Source: Bacillota bacterium (GTDB lineage Bacteria; Bacillota; Clostridia; Lachnospirales; Lachnospiraceae). Taken from it: DNA of 24,038 nt. Shown here piece by piece: positions 7,460 through 14,183 of this stretch. The stretch is from positions 1 to 24,038 of the forward strand of contig JAEWEO010000331.1 in assembly GCA_023389295.1 (NCBI GenBank), given 5' to 3'. How positions within the stretch are numbered: position 1 is the stretch's first letter; every line of letters starts with the position of its first letter. A program made the position numbers and the translations under genes. The notes below the pieces were generated by a model, which worked only from the letters and a program-made list of their open reading frames with translations, did not search any database and had not been told where the DNA came from.

Positions 7460-8799
7460 TGCCTATCCTCCATTTTGGCGACTTCCCCGTACTCCATATT
7501 CTTCTTTGATTTATCCCTCATGTATACACCTTGCAGTATCATAAACATAGTGATTGTTGTAAATACCGAACTACCACCCTGACTAATCAGCGGCAGTGTA
7601 ACACCGGTTGACGGAATGAATTTGATTACTCCTCCGATGGATAAAAACGCCTGAAAGATAAACATTACAGCAAAACCGATGGAAACTAAACGATAAAATA
7701 CATCCTCTAATTGCAATGCCAAATTGATAAACATAACAAAACAGCTTAGATAGATTAATATAATACAGATTGCAAACAGTCCACCAAGTTCCTCCGAGAT
7801 TGCGGAGAAGATAAAATCGCTTTCTACTACAGGTATGGAGGTTGGTAGACCTCGATTTAAGCCCATTCCAAACCACCCGCCGGTTCCAATCGCAAATAAG
7901 GACTGCGTAATCTGGTATCCCTCCTTATCAATGTATTGAAAGGGATTTTGCCATGCCACCACGCGAATTCTCACATGGGAGAATAAATGATATGCAACAT
8001 AAGCTGCCAAACTTCCAGCAATTAATCCGGAGAATAGATACAGAGGTCTTGCCGTTGCCACGTATAGCATAAATAAATATGTTATAAAGAAAATGAGTGC
8101 GCCGCCTAAATCCTTTTCAACTACAAGAAGCAATACATGTACTGCTGCCATTGCTGTTATAAGAACCACACGTTTAAAATTGGTACCCTCATGAAATAAG
8201 GCAGCAATACTTAATACAAATAATAATTTCACAAACTCGGAAGGTTGAAAGGTAAATCCGGCAATCTCAAGCCAGTTAGTAGCACCTCGGTTGGTTACAC
8301 CTGCTACTAAAACAACAACTAGCAAGAGGATGCCTAGGGCTCCATATACCCAGCCAAGCTTTCGTAGCCATCCGAAGGATTTCATCATCAAAGGTATGAA
8401 AAGACAGACTCCGAAAGAAATTGCTACTATAACCACCTGTTTTACCGCCATATCATAGTTCAGTCTAGTAAGCATGATAAAACTAATTGCCAAAAGCATC
8501 AGCATATTTCGCATTAAGAGCTTTGATAGTTTTGGATAAAAGATTCGATAAAAAATCAAAACAAGTATGAATAGGAGTACCTCCGCACCATATAAATACA
8601 CCAGCTTCAAACTCTGAATCTGTAAAAGTAAGGTAGCACTTCCTACGAAGTGCAAAGCAAAGATAATGAAGGTGAGTATGGTATAAACTTGATTCTGTTG
8701 CCTCTTATTCTTTAATCGAAAAACTTTAAAACTATAATACGTATAGATTCCAATTAGTAATATCATCAGATATTTTATTAGCTCTACTATTAAATTCAT
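7456..8799 (-). CDS. FtsW/RodA/SpoVE (SEDS) glycosyltransferase
   Basis: This 447-residue polytopic membrane protein of the SEDS family polymerises lipid II into glycan strands with a partner class B PBP. Family features are present: the FQPSEFVKLLF segment, the EKDLGGALIFF segment carrying the catalytic-region Asp, a GLPTSIPVVESDFIFSAISEELGG loop with the usual Glu residues, and STGVTLPLISQGGSS near the end. About four extra hydrophobic helices precede the conserved core, so the N-terminus is longer than in minimal RodA. This recalls the form found beside PbpA-type PBPs. AGGTGA precedes the ATG. The stop overlaps the start of the PBP gene by four bases. It probably belongs to the zapA-U32 transcription unit. 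Confidence 0.94.
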   Translation of the reverse strand: MNLIVELIKYLMILLIGIYTYYSFKVFRLKNKRQQNQVYTILTFIIFALHFVGSATLLLQIQSLKLVYLYGAEVLLFILVLIFYRIFYPKLSKLLMRNMLMLLAISFIMLTRLNYDMAVKQVVIVAISFGVCLFIPLMMKSFGWLRKLGWVYGALGILLLVVVLVAGVTNRGATNWLEIAGFTFQPSEFVKLLFVLSIAALFHEGTNFKRVVLITAMAAVHVLLLVVEKDLGGALIFFITYLFMLYVATARPLYLFSGLIAGSLAAYVAYHLFSHVRIRVVAWQNPFQYIDKEGYQITQSLFAIGTGGWFGMGLNRGLPTSIPVVESDFIFSAISEELGGLFAICIILIYLSCFVMFINLALQLEDVFYRLVSIGFAVMFIFQAFLSIGGVIKFIPSTGVTLPLISQGGSSVFTTITMFMILQGVYMRDKSKKNMEYGEVAKMEDRQ

Positions 8800-8820
8800 G
8801 ATTTCACCTGCCGTTCTTCT

Positions 8821-8856
8821 ATCTTGAGCAAAAAATCTATTTTTTCTGCTCTAGAT
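8821..8856 (-). other. AT-rich hairpin between U32 and ftsW/rodA genes
   Basis: ATCT/AGAT, GAGC/GCTC and a 7-bp A/T stem (8830-8836 with 8839-8845) stack around a two-base loop, with small internal bulges. It sits about 22 bases upstream of the ftsW/rodA start, with no T-run beyond its base, so it is not a typical terminator. It may be an RNA processing or stability element. Confidence 0.4.
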
Positions 8857-8889
8857 AATGGTTCTTCCCCTTAAAAGACAAAGAAACAC

Positions 8890-11454
8890 TTATTCAACAC
8901 CACGTTTAAAATGACCCGTTGTATATTCGGTGATTTCTTTATGATTATCATTCCCATAAAGGAATCGATCTACAAATAAATCTACTACTTTTTGAGTCTC
9001 CAAAATATCTTCCATCGTAAAATCCAGTCTTATATTCCTTGGATTAAGCATCTTAATTTCTTCTGACTGTTTGAATAAAGCCATTGCTTGTCCGTTATAA
9101 ATTGTATTGTTACAGTCACGGCAATTTGTCTGAACAAAAAAGTTTTTACCCAGACGGTCCGTAATATAACCGGATTGATTAGCTTCTAACTTGCCATCCT
9201 CTGCTTTTTGCTTTCTACAACCCTGCGTATTTTTAAATAAGCACTGAGCGGACACCATAACCGGAAGATACCCATATACTACCATGTCACTATCTTCAAT
9301 TCCAAGTGCCTTTAACTCCTGATAATTCAGTTCCATTGGAGCTGTATAATGGGTTATACCTTCCTTTTTCCAAAAACTCTTCGCTTCTTTGTTGTAAGTA
9401 TACATATTGTAGTTTAGAATGATCTCTTTTTTATTGTCTATATTCTTCATTAACGATTGAAGCAGAGCTACTTCTTCAAAATTCTTAACAAGAAATCCAC
9501 GAATGTTCCTATCCACTATTATTTCTTTTAAATCTTTTTTTAACCTATCATATATGGAAAGTCTGCAAATATGAGGAAGTGATAAATAGAAATCTTTGTT
9601 TCCTTTCTCTACTTCTTCCATCATCCTAAGGAGCTCTTTCACGGTAAAGTTATCATATTCTACATAAATGGAGCTTATCTCAGGTGTATTTAATACAACC
9701 CTAAATTGTTCATAGGTTTTGATATAGGTACTAATTCCATAAGAAGTAGCTTGATTTATTTTTAGTTCTTGGTTGTATTCTTCTTTCGATTCTGCTTTTG
9801 TAACTACCTTTGCTTCCACTTTGGCTTTGGCTTCTATCATTTCACTTTGTAAATTCTCTCTTCGGTATCTACCTGCAACAGCTAGAGCAAGGAGATTAAT
9901 TGCTTCCCTTCGAATTTCGTTTAACCAAGCCACCGGTACGAAGATATGATCATCCGCTTCCAGTTCTAATTTTTCAAAATAATAGAGTGTATCCTTCGTT
10001 TTTTCAAGAGGAGCTAAGAGTTTTTCCTTTGTCATTGGCTGTTTTAAAGCTTCTTGAACTATTTCTTGATAGGCAGTAACACTAATCTCTTGATAATTAA
10101 CAGTAAAATTAAGTTTTTCTCCAACTCTAGCCCTTAATAAACCGGTAATTCCAAGTCTTTTCTCCTTTTGTATATAGTCCTCCGCCAAGGAATTTAGTAA
10201 CACATTATTCTTCGTGCGATATACCGGGTCACCTATTTTAAAGCTTAGCCCCATATTTTTTGTTATACGCTTACCAGCACCCTTCGCATCCTTTCCTGTA
10301 TCAGGCCTTCTACCCACATTGGTTACGAGAAGATCACCGGGATTATGAGGATCCTTTACGGTAAATTCATACCCATCTTCTTCCATGCACCTAATTTCCA
10401 AGATATCCTGTGCATGGATCTTCTCCTTTACTACAATGGTCACTTGGCTCCCCTTCATAGACTTTACCTCTCCAACCAAGACACCACTATGGTTTGGACG
10501 ATATAGTGCCATCATATTCTTTCCATTATACGTATTACCATATCCCTGAGAAAAACCGCCTCGATTATATACATCCTGAAGGATTAACATATCTTCTTTG
10601 AATTGGTTTCCCTTTATATATCTTACATATTCTTCTTTTCCTATCTCCTGATACAAATCTACATATTTTCGATAAAGGTAAGATACTGCTGCTGCATATT
10701 CCGGTCGCTTCATTCTACCTTCAATTTTAAAGGAGTCAATACCAGCTTCCACCAGGTCAGGAATGATAGCAAGTGTATTAATATCCTTAGGGCTAAGAAG
10801 GTATTTTTCCTTATCGGTAGAAAGCTTAATTCCATCCGAATAGAGCTGATAAGGCATTCGACAGGTTTGTGCACATCTACCGCGATTACCGCTTCTCCCC
10901 CCGATGATGCTACTCATCAGACATTGTCCAGAATAGCAGTAGCATAAAGCACCATGGACAAAGGTTTCTATTTCAAGTTGTGTATGATCGCTAATTGTCT
11001 TGATTTCCTTCAAACTAAGTTCTCTGGAGGTAACTAGTCTTGTCACCCCATACTTTTGCAATAGATTAGCTCCCTCTGCCATGGTTAAAGTCATCTGAGT
11101 ACTTGCATGAACCGGAAGATCTGGGAAGTTCTCATGTATAAAATTTAAAACTCCAACATCCTGTACAATTACTGCATCCAGCCCCTGAAGATAAAATTTA
11201 TCCAAAAAACCATATAGTTTATCCTTATGCTCTTTCTCTTTTAGGAGTGTATTTACCGTAAGATAGAGCTTTTTATCCCTAATATGCGCTTCATCAATTG
11301 CTTGGAGAAGGGTCTCTTCCTCCAAATTATTGGCATAAGCTCTAGCACCAAAACTACTGCCACCAATATAAACCGCATCACAGCCGGCATTCATGGCTGC
11401 TTTCATTCCTTCATAGGAGCCGGCAGGTGCTAATATTTCTATCTTTTTCTTCAT
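8890..11454 (-). CDS. U32 family protein (RlhA/YegQ-like, with C-terminal Cys site)
   Basis: This is an 854-residue protein from the ATG at 11454, chosen because GGAGGG lies four bases before it (the frame itself reaches 11484). The U32 domain begins with EILAPAGS. It carries the family signature ETFVHGALCYCYSGQCLMSS, with C171-X6-C178-X15-C194 plus C198, resembling the iron-sulfur ligands of U32 proteins. A beta-rich DUF3656-like domain follows (about 330-520), then a Lys/Glu/Ala-rich linker (about 545-570). A last domain holds four cysteines (738, 746, 778, 781; CX7C...CX2C), a possible second metal site. Characterised relatives are RNA hydroxylases such as RlhA and TrhP rather than peptidases, so an rRNA or tRNA modification role is more likely than proteolysis. 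It sits between zapA and ftsW/rodA, about 90 bases upstream of the latter. Confidence 0.9.
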   Translation of the reverse strand: MKKKIEILAPAGSYEGMKAAMNAGCDAVYIGGSSFGARAYANNLEEETLLQAIDEAHIRDKKLYLTVNTLLKEKEHKDKLYGFLDKFYLQGLDAVIVQDVGVLNFIHENFPDLPVHASTQMTLTMAEGANLLQKYGVTRLVTSRELSLKEIKTISDHTQLEIETFVHGALCYCYSGQCLMSSIIGGRSGNRGRCAQTCRMPYQLYSDGIKLSTDKEKYLLSPKDINTLAIIPDLVEAGIDSFKIEGRMKRPEYAAAVSYLYRKYVDLYQEIGKEEYVRYIKGNQFKEDMLILQDVYNRGGFSQGYGNTYNGKNMMALYRPNHSGVLVGEVKSMKGSQVTIVVKEKIHAQDILEIRCMEEDGYEFTVKDPHNPGDLLVTNVGRRPDTGKDAKGAGKRITKNMGLSFKIGDPVYRTKNNVLLNSLAEDYIQKEKRLGITGLLRARVGEKLNFTVNYQEISVTAYQEIVQEALKQPMTKEKLLAPLEKTKDTLYYFEKLELEADDHIFVPVAWLNEIRREAINLLALAVAGRYRRENLQSEMIEAKAKVEAKVVTKAESKEEYNQELKINQATSYGISTYIKTYEQFRVVLNTPEISSIYVEYDNFTVKELLRMMEEVEKGNKDFYLSLPHICRLSIYDRLKKDLKEIIVDRNIRGFLVKNFEEVALLQSLMKNIDNKKEIILNYNMYTYNKEAKSFWKKEGITHYTAPMELNYQELKALGIEDSDMVVYGYLPVMVSAQCLFKNTQGCRKQKAEDGKLEANQSGYITDRLGKNFFVQTNCRDCNNTIYNGQAMALFKQSEEIKMLNPRNIRLDFTMEDILETQKVVDLFVDRFLYGNDNHKEITEYTTGHFKRGVE

Positions 11455-11495
11455 ATTTCCCTCCATTCCTGCGCAACAATTCAACTATAAAGAAT

Positions 11496-11567
11496 AAAAA
11501 AGACTGTCCCCACTAAAGATACAGCTACCGATTCCTTCGGTATATTGCATCGCTATTTGGACAGCCT
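11496..11567 (-). terminator. Long imperfect hairpin with U-tract after zapA (attenuator-like)
   Basis: As minus-strand RNA, GGCUGUCC (11559-11566) pairs with GGACAGUC (11502-11509) and is followed by a run of six U. Inside this stem a second helix forms from GAUGCA/UGUAUC and UACCGA/UCGGUA around AGGAA. Both non-Watson-Crick positions are G-U in the minus-strand RNA but A-C in the plus-strand RNA, so the structure is specific to transcripts from zapA. It begins about 12 bases past the zapA stop. Little room remains for a separate promoter before the U32 gene, so it probably acts as a partial terminator. Confidence 0.65.
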
Positions 11568-11578
11568 GCTCTATTTCT

Positions 11579-11992
11579 TCATCTTTTTCTTTCTATTTCA
11601 TTTAGTTCTGTTTCCAGACGGACAATCTTTTTCTGAGCCTCATAAAGTTCTTTCTTTAGCTCTTCCATTTCTTTTTGCGCCGTATCAAACTTTGTTTGAT
11701 TGGATATTAAATCATGCTTAAGGTCAAAGATTTCATTGCTTTTTGCCTCATTATCCTTTTCAATATCCTTCATTTTGTCCCTTGTTTTATAATAATCATC
11801 CGCAATATTAATTTGCATCAAGATATTTTTTAAGTCGGCATCCAAGAACTTATAAGCATCTTTATTGCGAAATTCGATATGCTTACTATTGATATAGGAA
11901 GCTATTCTTTGTAGATATTCTTCACTTTCGTATCCACTTAGCGTATATCTTTTGTTATTTATAATAACTTCAATATCATGATACTTGCTCAT
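11579..11992 (-). CDS. zapA: Cell division protein ZapA
   Basis: This is a 137-residue cytoplasmic protein. The N-terminal about 65 residues match the ZapA head (IEVIINNKRYTLSGYESEEYLQRIASYIN...), ending in the ILMQINIADDYY helix. The remainder is a heptad-patterned coiled coil rich in Lys and Glu (about 70-137). This is the ZapA plan, in which the head dimerises and binds FtsZ and the coil makes tetramers that bundle FtsZ filaments. The length is slightly above the usual 85-110 residues because of the longer coil. AGGGGG nine bases before the ATG is a fair ribosome site. A strong promoter lies about 60 bases upstream, and the long hairpin follows the stop. Confidence 0.92.
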   Translation of the reverse strand: MSKYHDIEVIINNKRYTLSGYESEEYLQRIASYINSKHIEFRNKDAYKFLDADLKNILMQINIADDYYKTRDKMKDIEKDNEAKSNEIFDLKHDLISNQTKFDTAQKEMEELKKELYEAQKKIVRLETELNEIERKR

Positions 11993-12052
11993 CCTTTTCT
12001 GCCCCCTATAAATCTTTAAAACCCTTGCAAATTCCCCTTCTCTGACACATCA

Positions 12053-12081
12053 ATTATAACTGATGTTCCAAGGAATGACAA
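12053..12081 (-). promoter_or_regulatory. Promoter of zapA (and probably U32-ftsW-PBP)
   Basis: On the minus strand, TTGTCA (12076-12081) and TATAAT (12053-12058) are 17 bases apart, a near-perfect vegetative promoter. It lies in the ruvB-zapA gap, with an expected start near 12046 and a leader of about 55 bases before the zapA ATG. It is the only clear promoter before the four downstream genes. Confidence 0.8.
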
Positions 12082-12099
12082 GAAAATTTATTAATTATA

Positions 12100-13086
12100 T
12101 CATAGCCCAATATGGCGATAAGCCAGATCTGATGCTACTCTACCTCTGGGTGTACGTAAAATCAAACCATTTTGAACCAGGTACGGTTCATAAACTTCTT
12201 CAATAGTTCCTACATCTTCTCCGATGGTAGTAGCAACCGCTTCAATTCCTACCGGACCACCACCAAATTTCTCTATCATTGTTACAAGAATTTCACGGTC
12301 AATATGATCTAAACCAAGTTTATCAACCTCCAGCAAATCAAGAGCAAAACCGGCTACTTCCTTTGTAATTCTACCATCATATTTTACTTGGGCAAAATCA
12401 CGCACTCTCTTTAGTAAACGGTTTGCCAGTCTTGGCGTTCCACGGGAACGACGTGCAAGCTCAATTGCACCCTCCTCATCAATCTCCACTTGAAATACCT
12501 GAGCAGACCTTATGATAATCTCCTTCAATTCCTCTATGGTATAGAAATCCAGACGATTTACGACGCCAAAACGATCTCTTAAAGGAGGAGTTAACATACC
12601 GGCTCTTGTCGTTGCACCTACTAAGGTGAATTTTGGTAGATCCAAACGGATGGATTTCGCTGCAGATCCCTTACCAATGACAATATCAATAACAAAGTCC
12701 TCCATTGCTGGATACAAAAGCTCCTCTACCTGACGGTTCAGACGATGTATTTCATCAACAAAAAGGACATCACCCTCTTGTAGATTATTCAAAATAGCTG
12801 CCATTTCACCAGGTTTTTCAATCGCAGGTCCGGAGGTGACCTTAACATTCACACCCATTTCATTTGCGATTATTCCTGCTAAGGTAGTTTTACCAAGTCC
12901 CGGCGGTCCAAAGAACAGAACGTGATCAAGACTTTCCTTCCTTTGCTTTGCAGCTTCTATGTATACCTTAAGATTCTCTTTTACTTTTGACTGACCGATA
13001 TAATCTGTTAATAGCTGTGGTCGAAGTGTTCCATCCAGCTTTTTATCTTCTTCCGTTATATCGGTAGTTATTACTCGTTTCGCCAT
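12100..13086 (-). CDS. ruvB: Holliday junction branch migration helicase RuvB
   Basis: This 328-residue AAA+ motor forms hexameric rings that drive branch migration of Holliday junctions bound by RuvA. Walker A is GPPGLGKT at residues 60-67, Walker B with DEIH at 111-114, and the sensor region reads VGATTRAG. The arginine-containing SRGTPRLANRLLKRVRDFA segment follows, and the C-terminal winged helix ends in GPVGIEAVATTIGEDVGTIEE...LILRTPRGRV, a textbook RuvB. The frame reaches a TTG at 13098, but the ATG at 13086 has GGAG six bases before it and is preferred. ruvA lies 74 bases upstream on the same strand. The stop is followed closely by the zapA promoter. Confidence 0.98.
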   Translation of the reverse strand: MAKRVITTDITEEDKKLDGTLRPQLLTDYIGQSKVKENLKVYIEAAKQRKESLDHVLFFGPPGLGKTTLAGIIANEMGVNVKVTSGPAIEKPGEMAAILNNLQEGDVLFVDEIHRLNRQVEELLYPAMEDFVIDIVIGKGSAAKSIRLDLPKFTLVGATTRAGMLTPPLRDRFGVVNRLDFYTIEELKEIIIRSAQVFQVEIDEEGAIELARRSRGTPRLANRLLKRVRDFAQVKYDGRITKEVAGFALDLLEVDKLGLDHIDREILVTMIEKFGGGPVGIEAVATTIGEDVGTIEEVYEPYLVQNGLILRTPRGRVASDLAYRHIGL

Positions 13087-13160
13087 TGTCTTCTCCAATT
13101 ATATTTACATTCCTTAAAACTCATTTTCCTAAATGTATCGTTGTGTGTTCTAATGAGCTA

Positions 13161-13766
13161 TTACATTTTTTTCAAACATAGCTTTAATATTTCCTCAGAC
13201 GTCATCGTTTCTGTTATCTCGATTTGATTTACAATTTTTAATGCGTCAGTAGCGGAATATCCAAGAACCGTAAGCGCCGAAACCGCCTCTTCCTTCTTAC
13301 TATGGATATTGGAGACAAAGCTCATTTGCTCCTGGTTAATTAACCTTTGTTCAAAAGCGTTTTCTAACTTAAATTTATCCTTTAATTCAAGAATAAGCTT
13401 ACTTGCTGTTTTTTTACCAATTCCCGGAGCTTTTGAAATTGCCTTTGCATCCTCCGCCAAAACTGCAAAACGGATATCATCTGCGGATATAGCAGACAAG
13501 ATACCGAGGGCTCCTTTGGGTCCAATACCATTCACCGTAATCAACAACTTAAACATCTCTAGATCATCCTTTGATAGAAAGCCAAACAAAGTTATGGCAT
13601 CCTCTCTTACATGTAGGTATGTATAAAGCTTTATTGTACTTCCCATAGCCGGAAGCATTAGAATAGAAGATGAGGGTACAAATACTTCATATCCAATACA
13701 GCCCACTTCAAGTACAACATAGTTTTCTTTTATTTCCGTTAGTTCTCCTTTTAGATATCCAATCAT
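13161..13766 (-). CDS. ruvA: Holliday junction DNA-binding protein RuvA
   Basis: This 201-residue protein binds four-way junctions as a tetramer and loads RuvB. The order of domains is an OB fold opening with MIGYLKGELTEI, then tandem helix-hairpin-helix motifs (LLITVNGIGPKGALGIL and ISKAPGIGKKTASKLILELKDK), then a flexible linker and the C-terminal three-helix domain that contacts RuvB (EAVSALTVLGYSATDALKIV). GAGGTG five bases before ATG confirms the start. It precedes ruvB with a 74-base gap, the usual Firmicute order. The small zinc-ribbon gene ends 52 bases upstream. Confidence 0.98.
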   Translation of the reverse strand: MIGYLKGELTEIKENYVVLEVGCIGYEVFVPSSSILMLPAMGSTIKLYTYLHVREDAITLFGFLSKDDLEMFKLLITVNGIGPKGALGILSAISADDIRFAVLAEDAKAISKAPGIGKKTASKLILELKDKFKLENAFEQRLINQEQMSFVSNIHSKKEEAVSALTVLGYSATDALKIVNQIEITETMTSEEILKLCLKKM

Positions 13767-13818
13767 AATGACACCTCGTTATGTGTTTTAGCAGAAAAAA
13801 CATTAGATAAGGGTTGTT

Positions 13819-14070
13819 CTAATCCGGTATACGCTCAAAACTTCCTCTTGAAATGTTTAATCTACCTTCTTTTAAGTAATTTAATACCTCAAATGCAGTA
13901 ATACCAAGCGCCTCCGAGATTTGTAATGCATTGCTATTCGGGTATTCTTTTAAGTAAGCCTCTATACTATCAAAATGATCGTCATCAATAGTCTTGCACT
14001 GTTCGCAAGCATATGCTTTCCATTTTGATTTAAAAACTTTTTGGCAATGTTTACATACATTGGTATGCAT
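13819..14070 (-). CDS. Small zinc-ribbon/HTH protein (YvyF/TIGR03826-like)
   Basis: This 83-residue protein has two CxxC pairs (C6/C9 and C22/C25), forming a probable zinc ribbon. It is followed by a helix-turn-helix-like segment, about residues 42-72, in which ALQISEALGITAFEVLNYLKEGRL reads as a classic winged-helix or MerR-like DNA-recognition pattern. This arrangement resembles the flagellar-region protein TIGR03826/YvyF, though no flagellar gene is near. AAGGAG precedes the ATG. It lies 52 bases upstream of ruvA and is probably the first gene of the ruvAB unit, so it may regulate that unit or simply travel with it. An inverted repeat lies just upstream of its ribosome site. Confidence 0.82.
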   Translation of the reverse strand: MHTNVCKHCQKVFKSKWKAYACEQCKTIDDDHFDSIEAYLKEYPNSNALQISEALGITAFEVLNYLKEGRLNISRGSFERIPD

Positions 14071-14083
14071 GTTTTCTCCTTCC

Positions 14084-14102
14084 TGTTAACTGATGATTAA
14101 CA
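14084..14102. promoter_or_regulatory. 19-bp inverted repeat upstream of the zinc-ribbon gene
   Basis: TGTTAA at 14084-14089 and TTAACA at 14097-14102 form a perfect 6-bp inverted repeat with a 7-base spacer, ending about 14 bases before the gene start. The size and symmetry suit an operator for a dimeric regulator, possibly the HTH protein itself. No promoter boxes are clear around it. Confidence 0.3.
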
Positions 14103-14151
14103 AAAAAGTTTTAAAGTTACATCCGGTATTACTTTCTCTCCTCACTATGAA

Positions 14152-14183
14152 GGCATCCGAAAAGTATGCACCTTTTGGATACC
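14152..14183 (-). other. Hairpin at the 3' end of the cardiolipin synthase-like gene
   Basis: As minus-strand RNA, a 13-position stem forms from the two arms 14171-14183 and 14152-14164, with one mismatch and two G-U pairs, around a short loop. It touches the stop codon at 14183-14185. There is no U-tract after it, so it looks more like a 3'-end stabiliser or a weak terminator. Confidence 0.4.

Noticed and set aside
7583..7876. Minus-strand 97-codon frame inside ftsW/rodA
   Set aside because: It is an alternative frame of a well-supported membrane protein. The Cys/Tyr/Trp-rich sequence is typical of out-of-frame reading.
10603..10947. Plus-strand 114-codon open frame
   Set aside because: It is antisense to the U32 gene, including the signature region, with no ribosome site.
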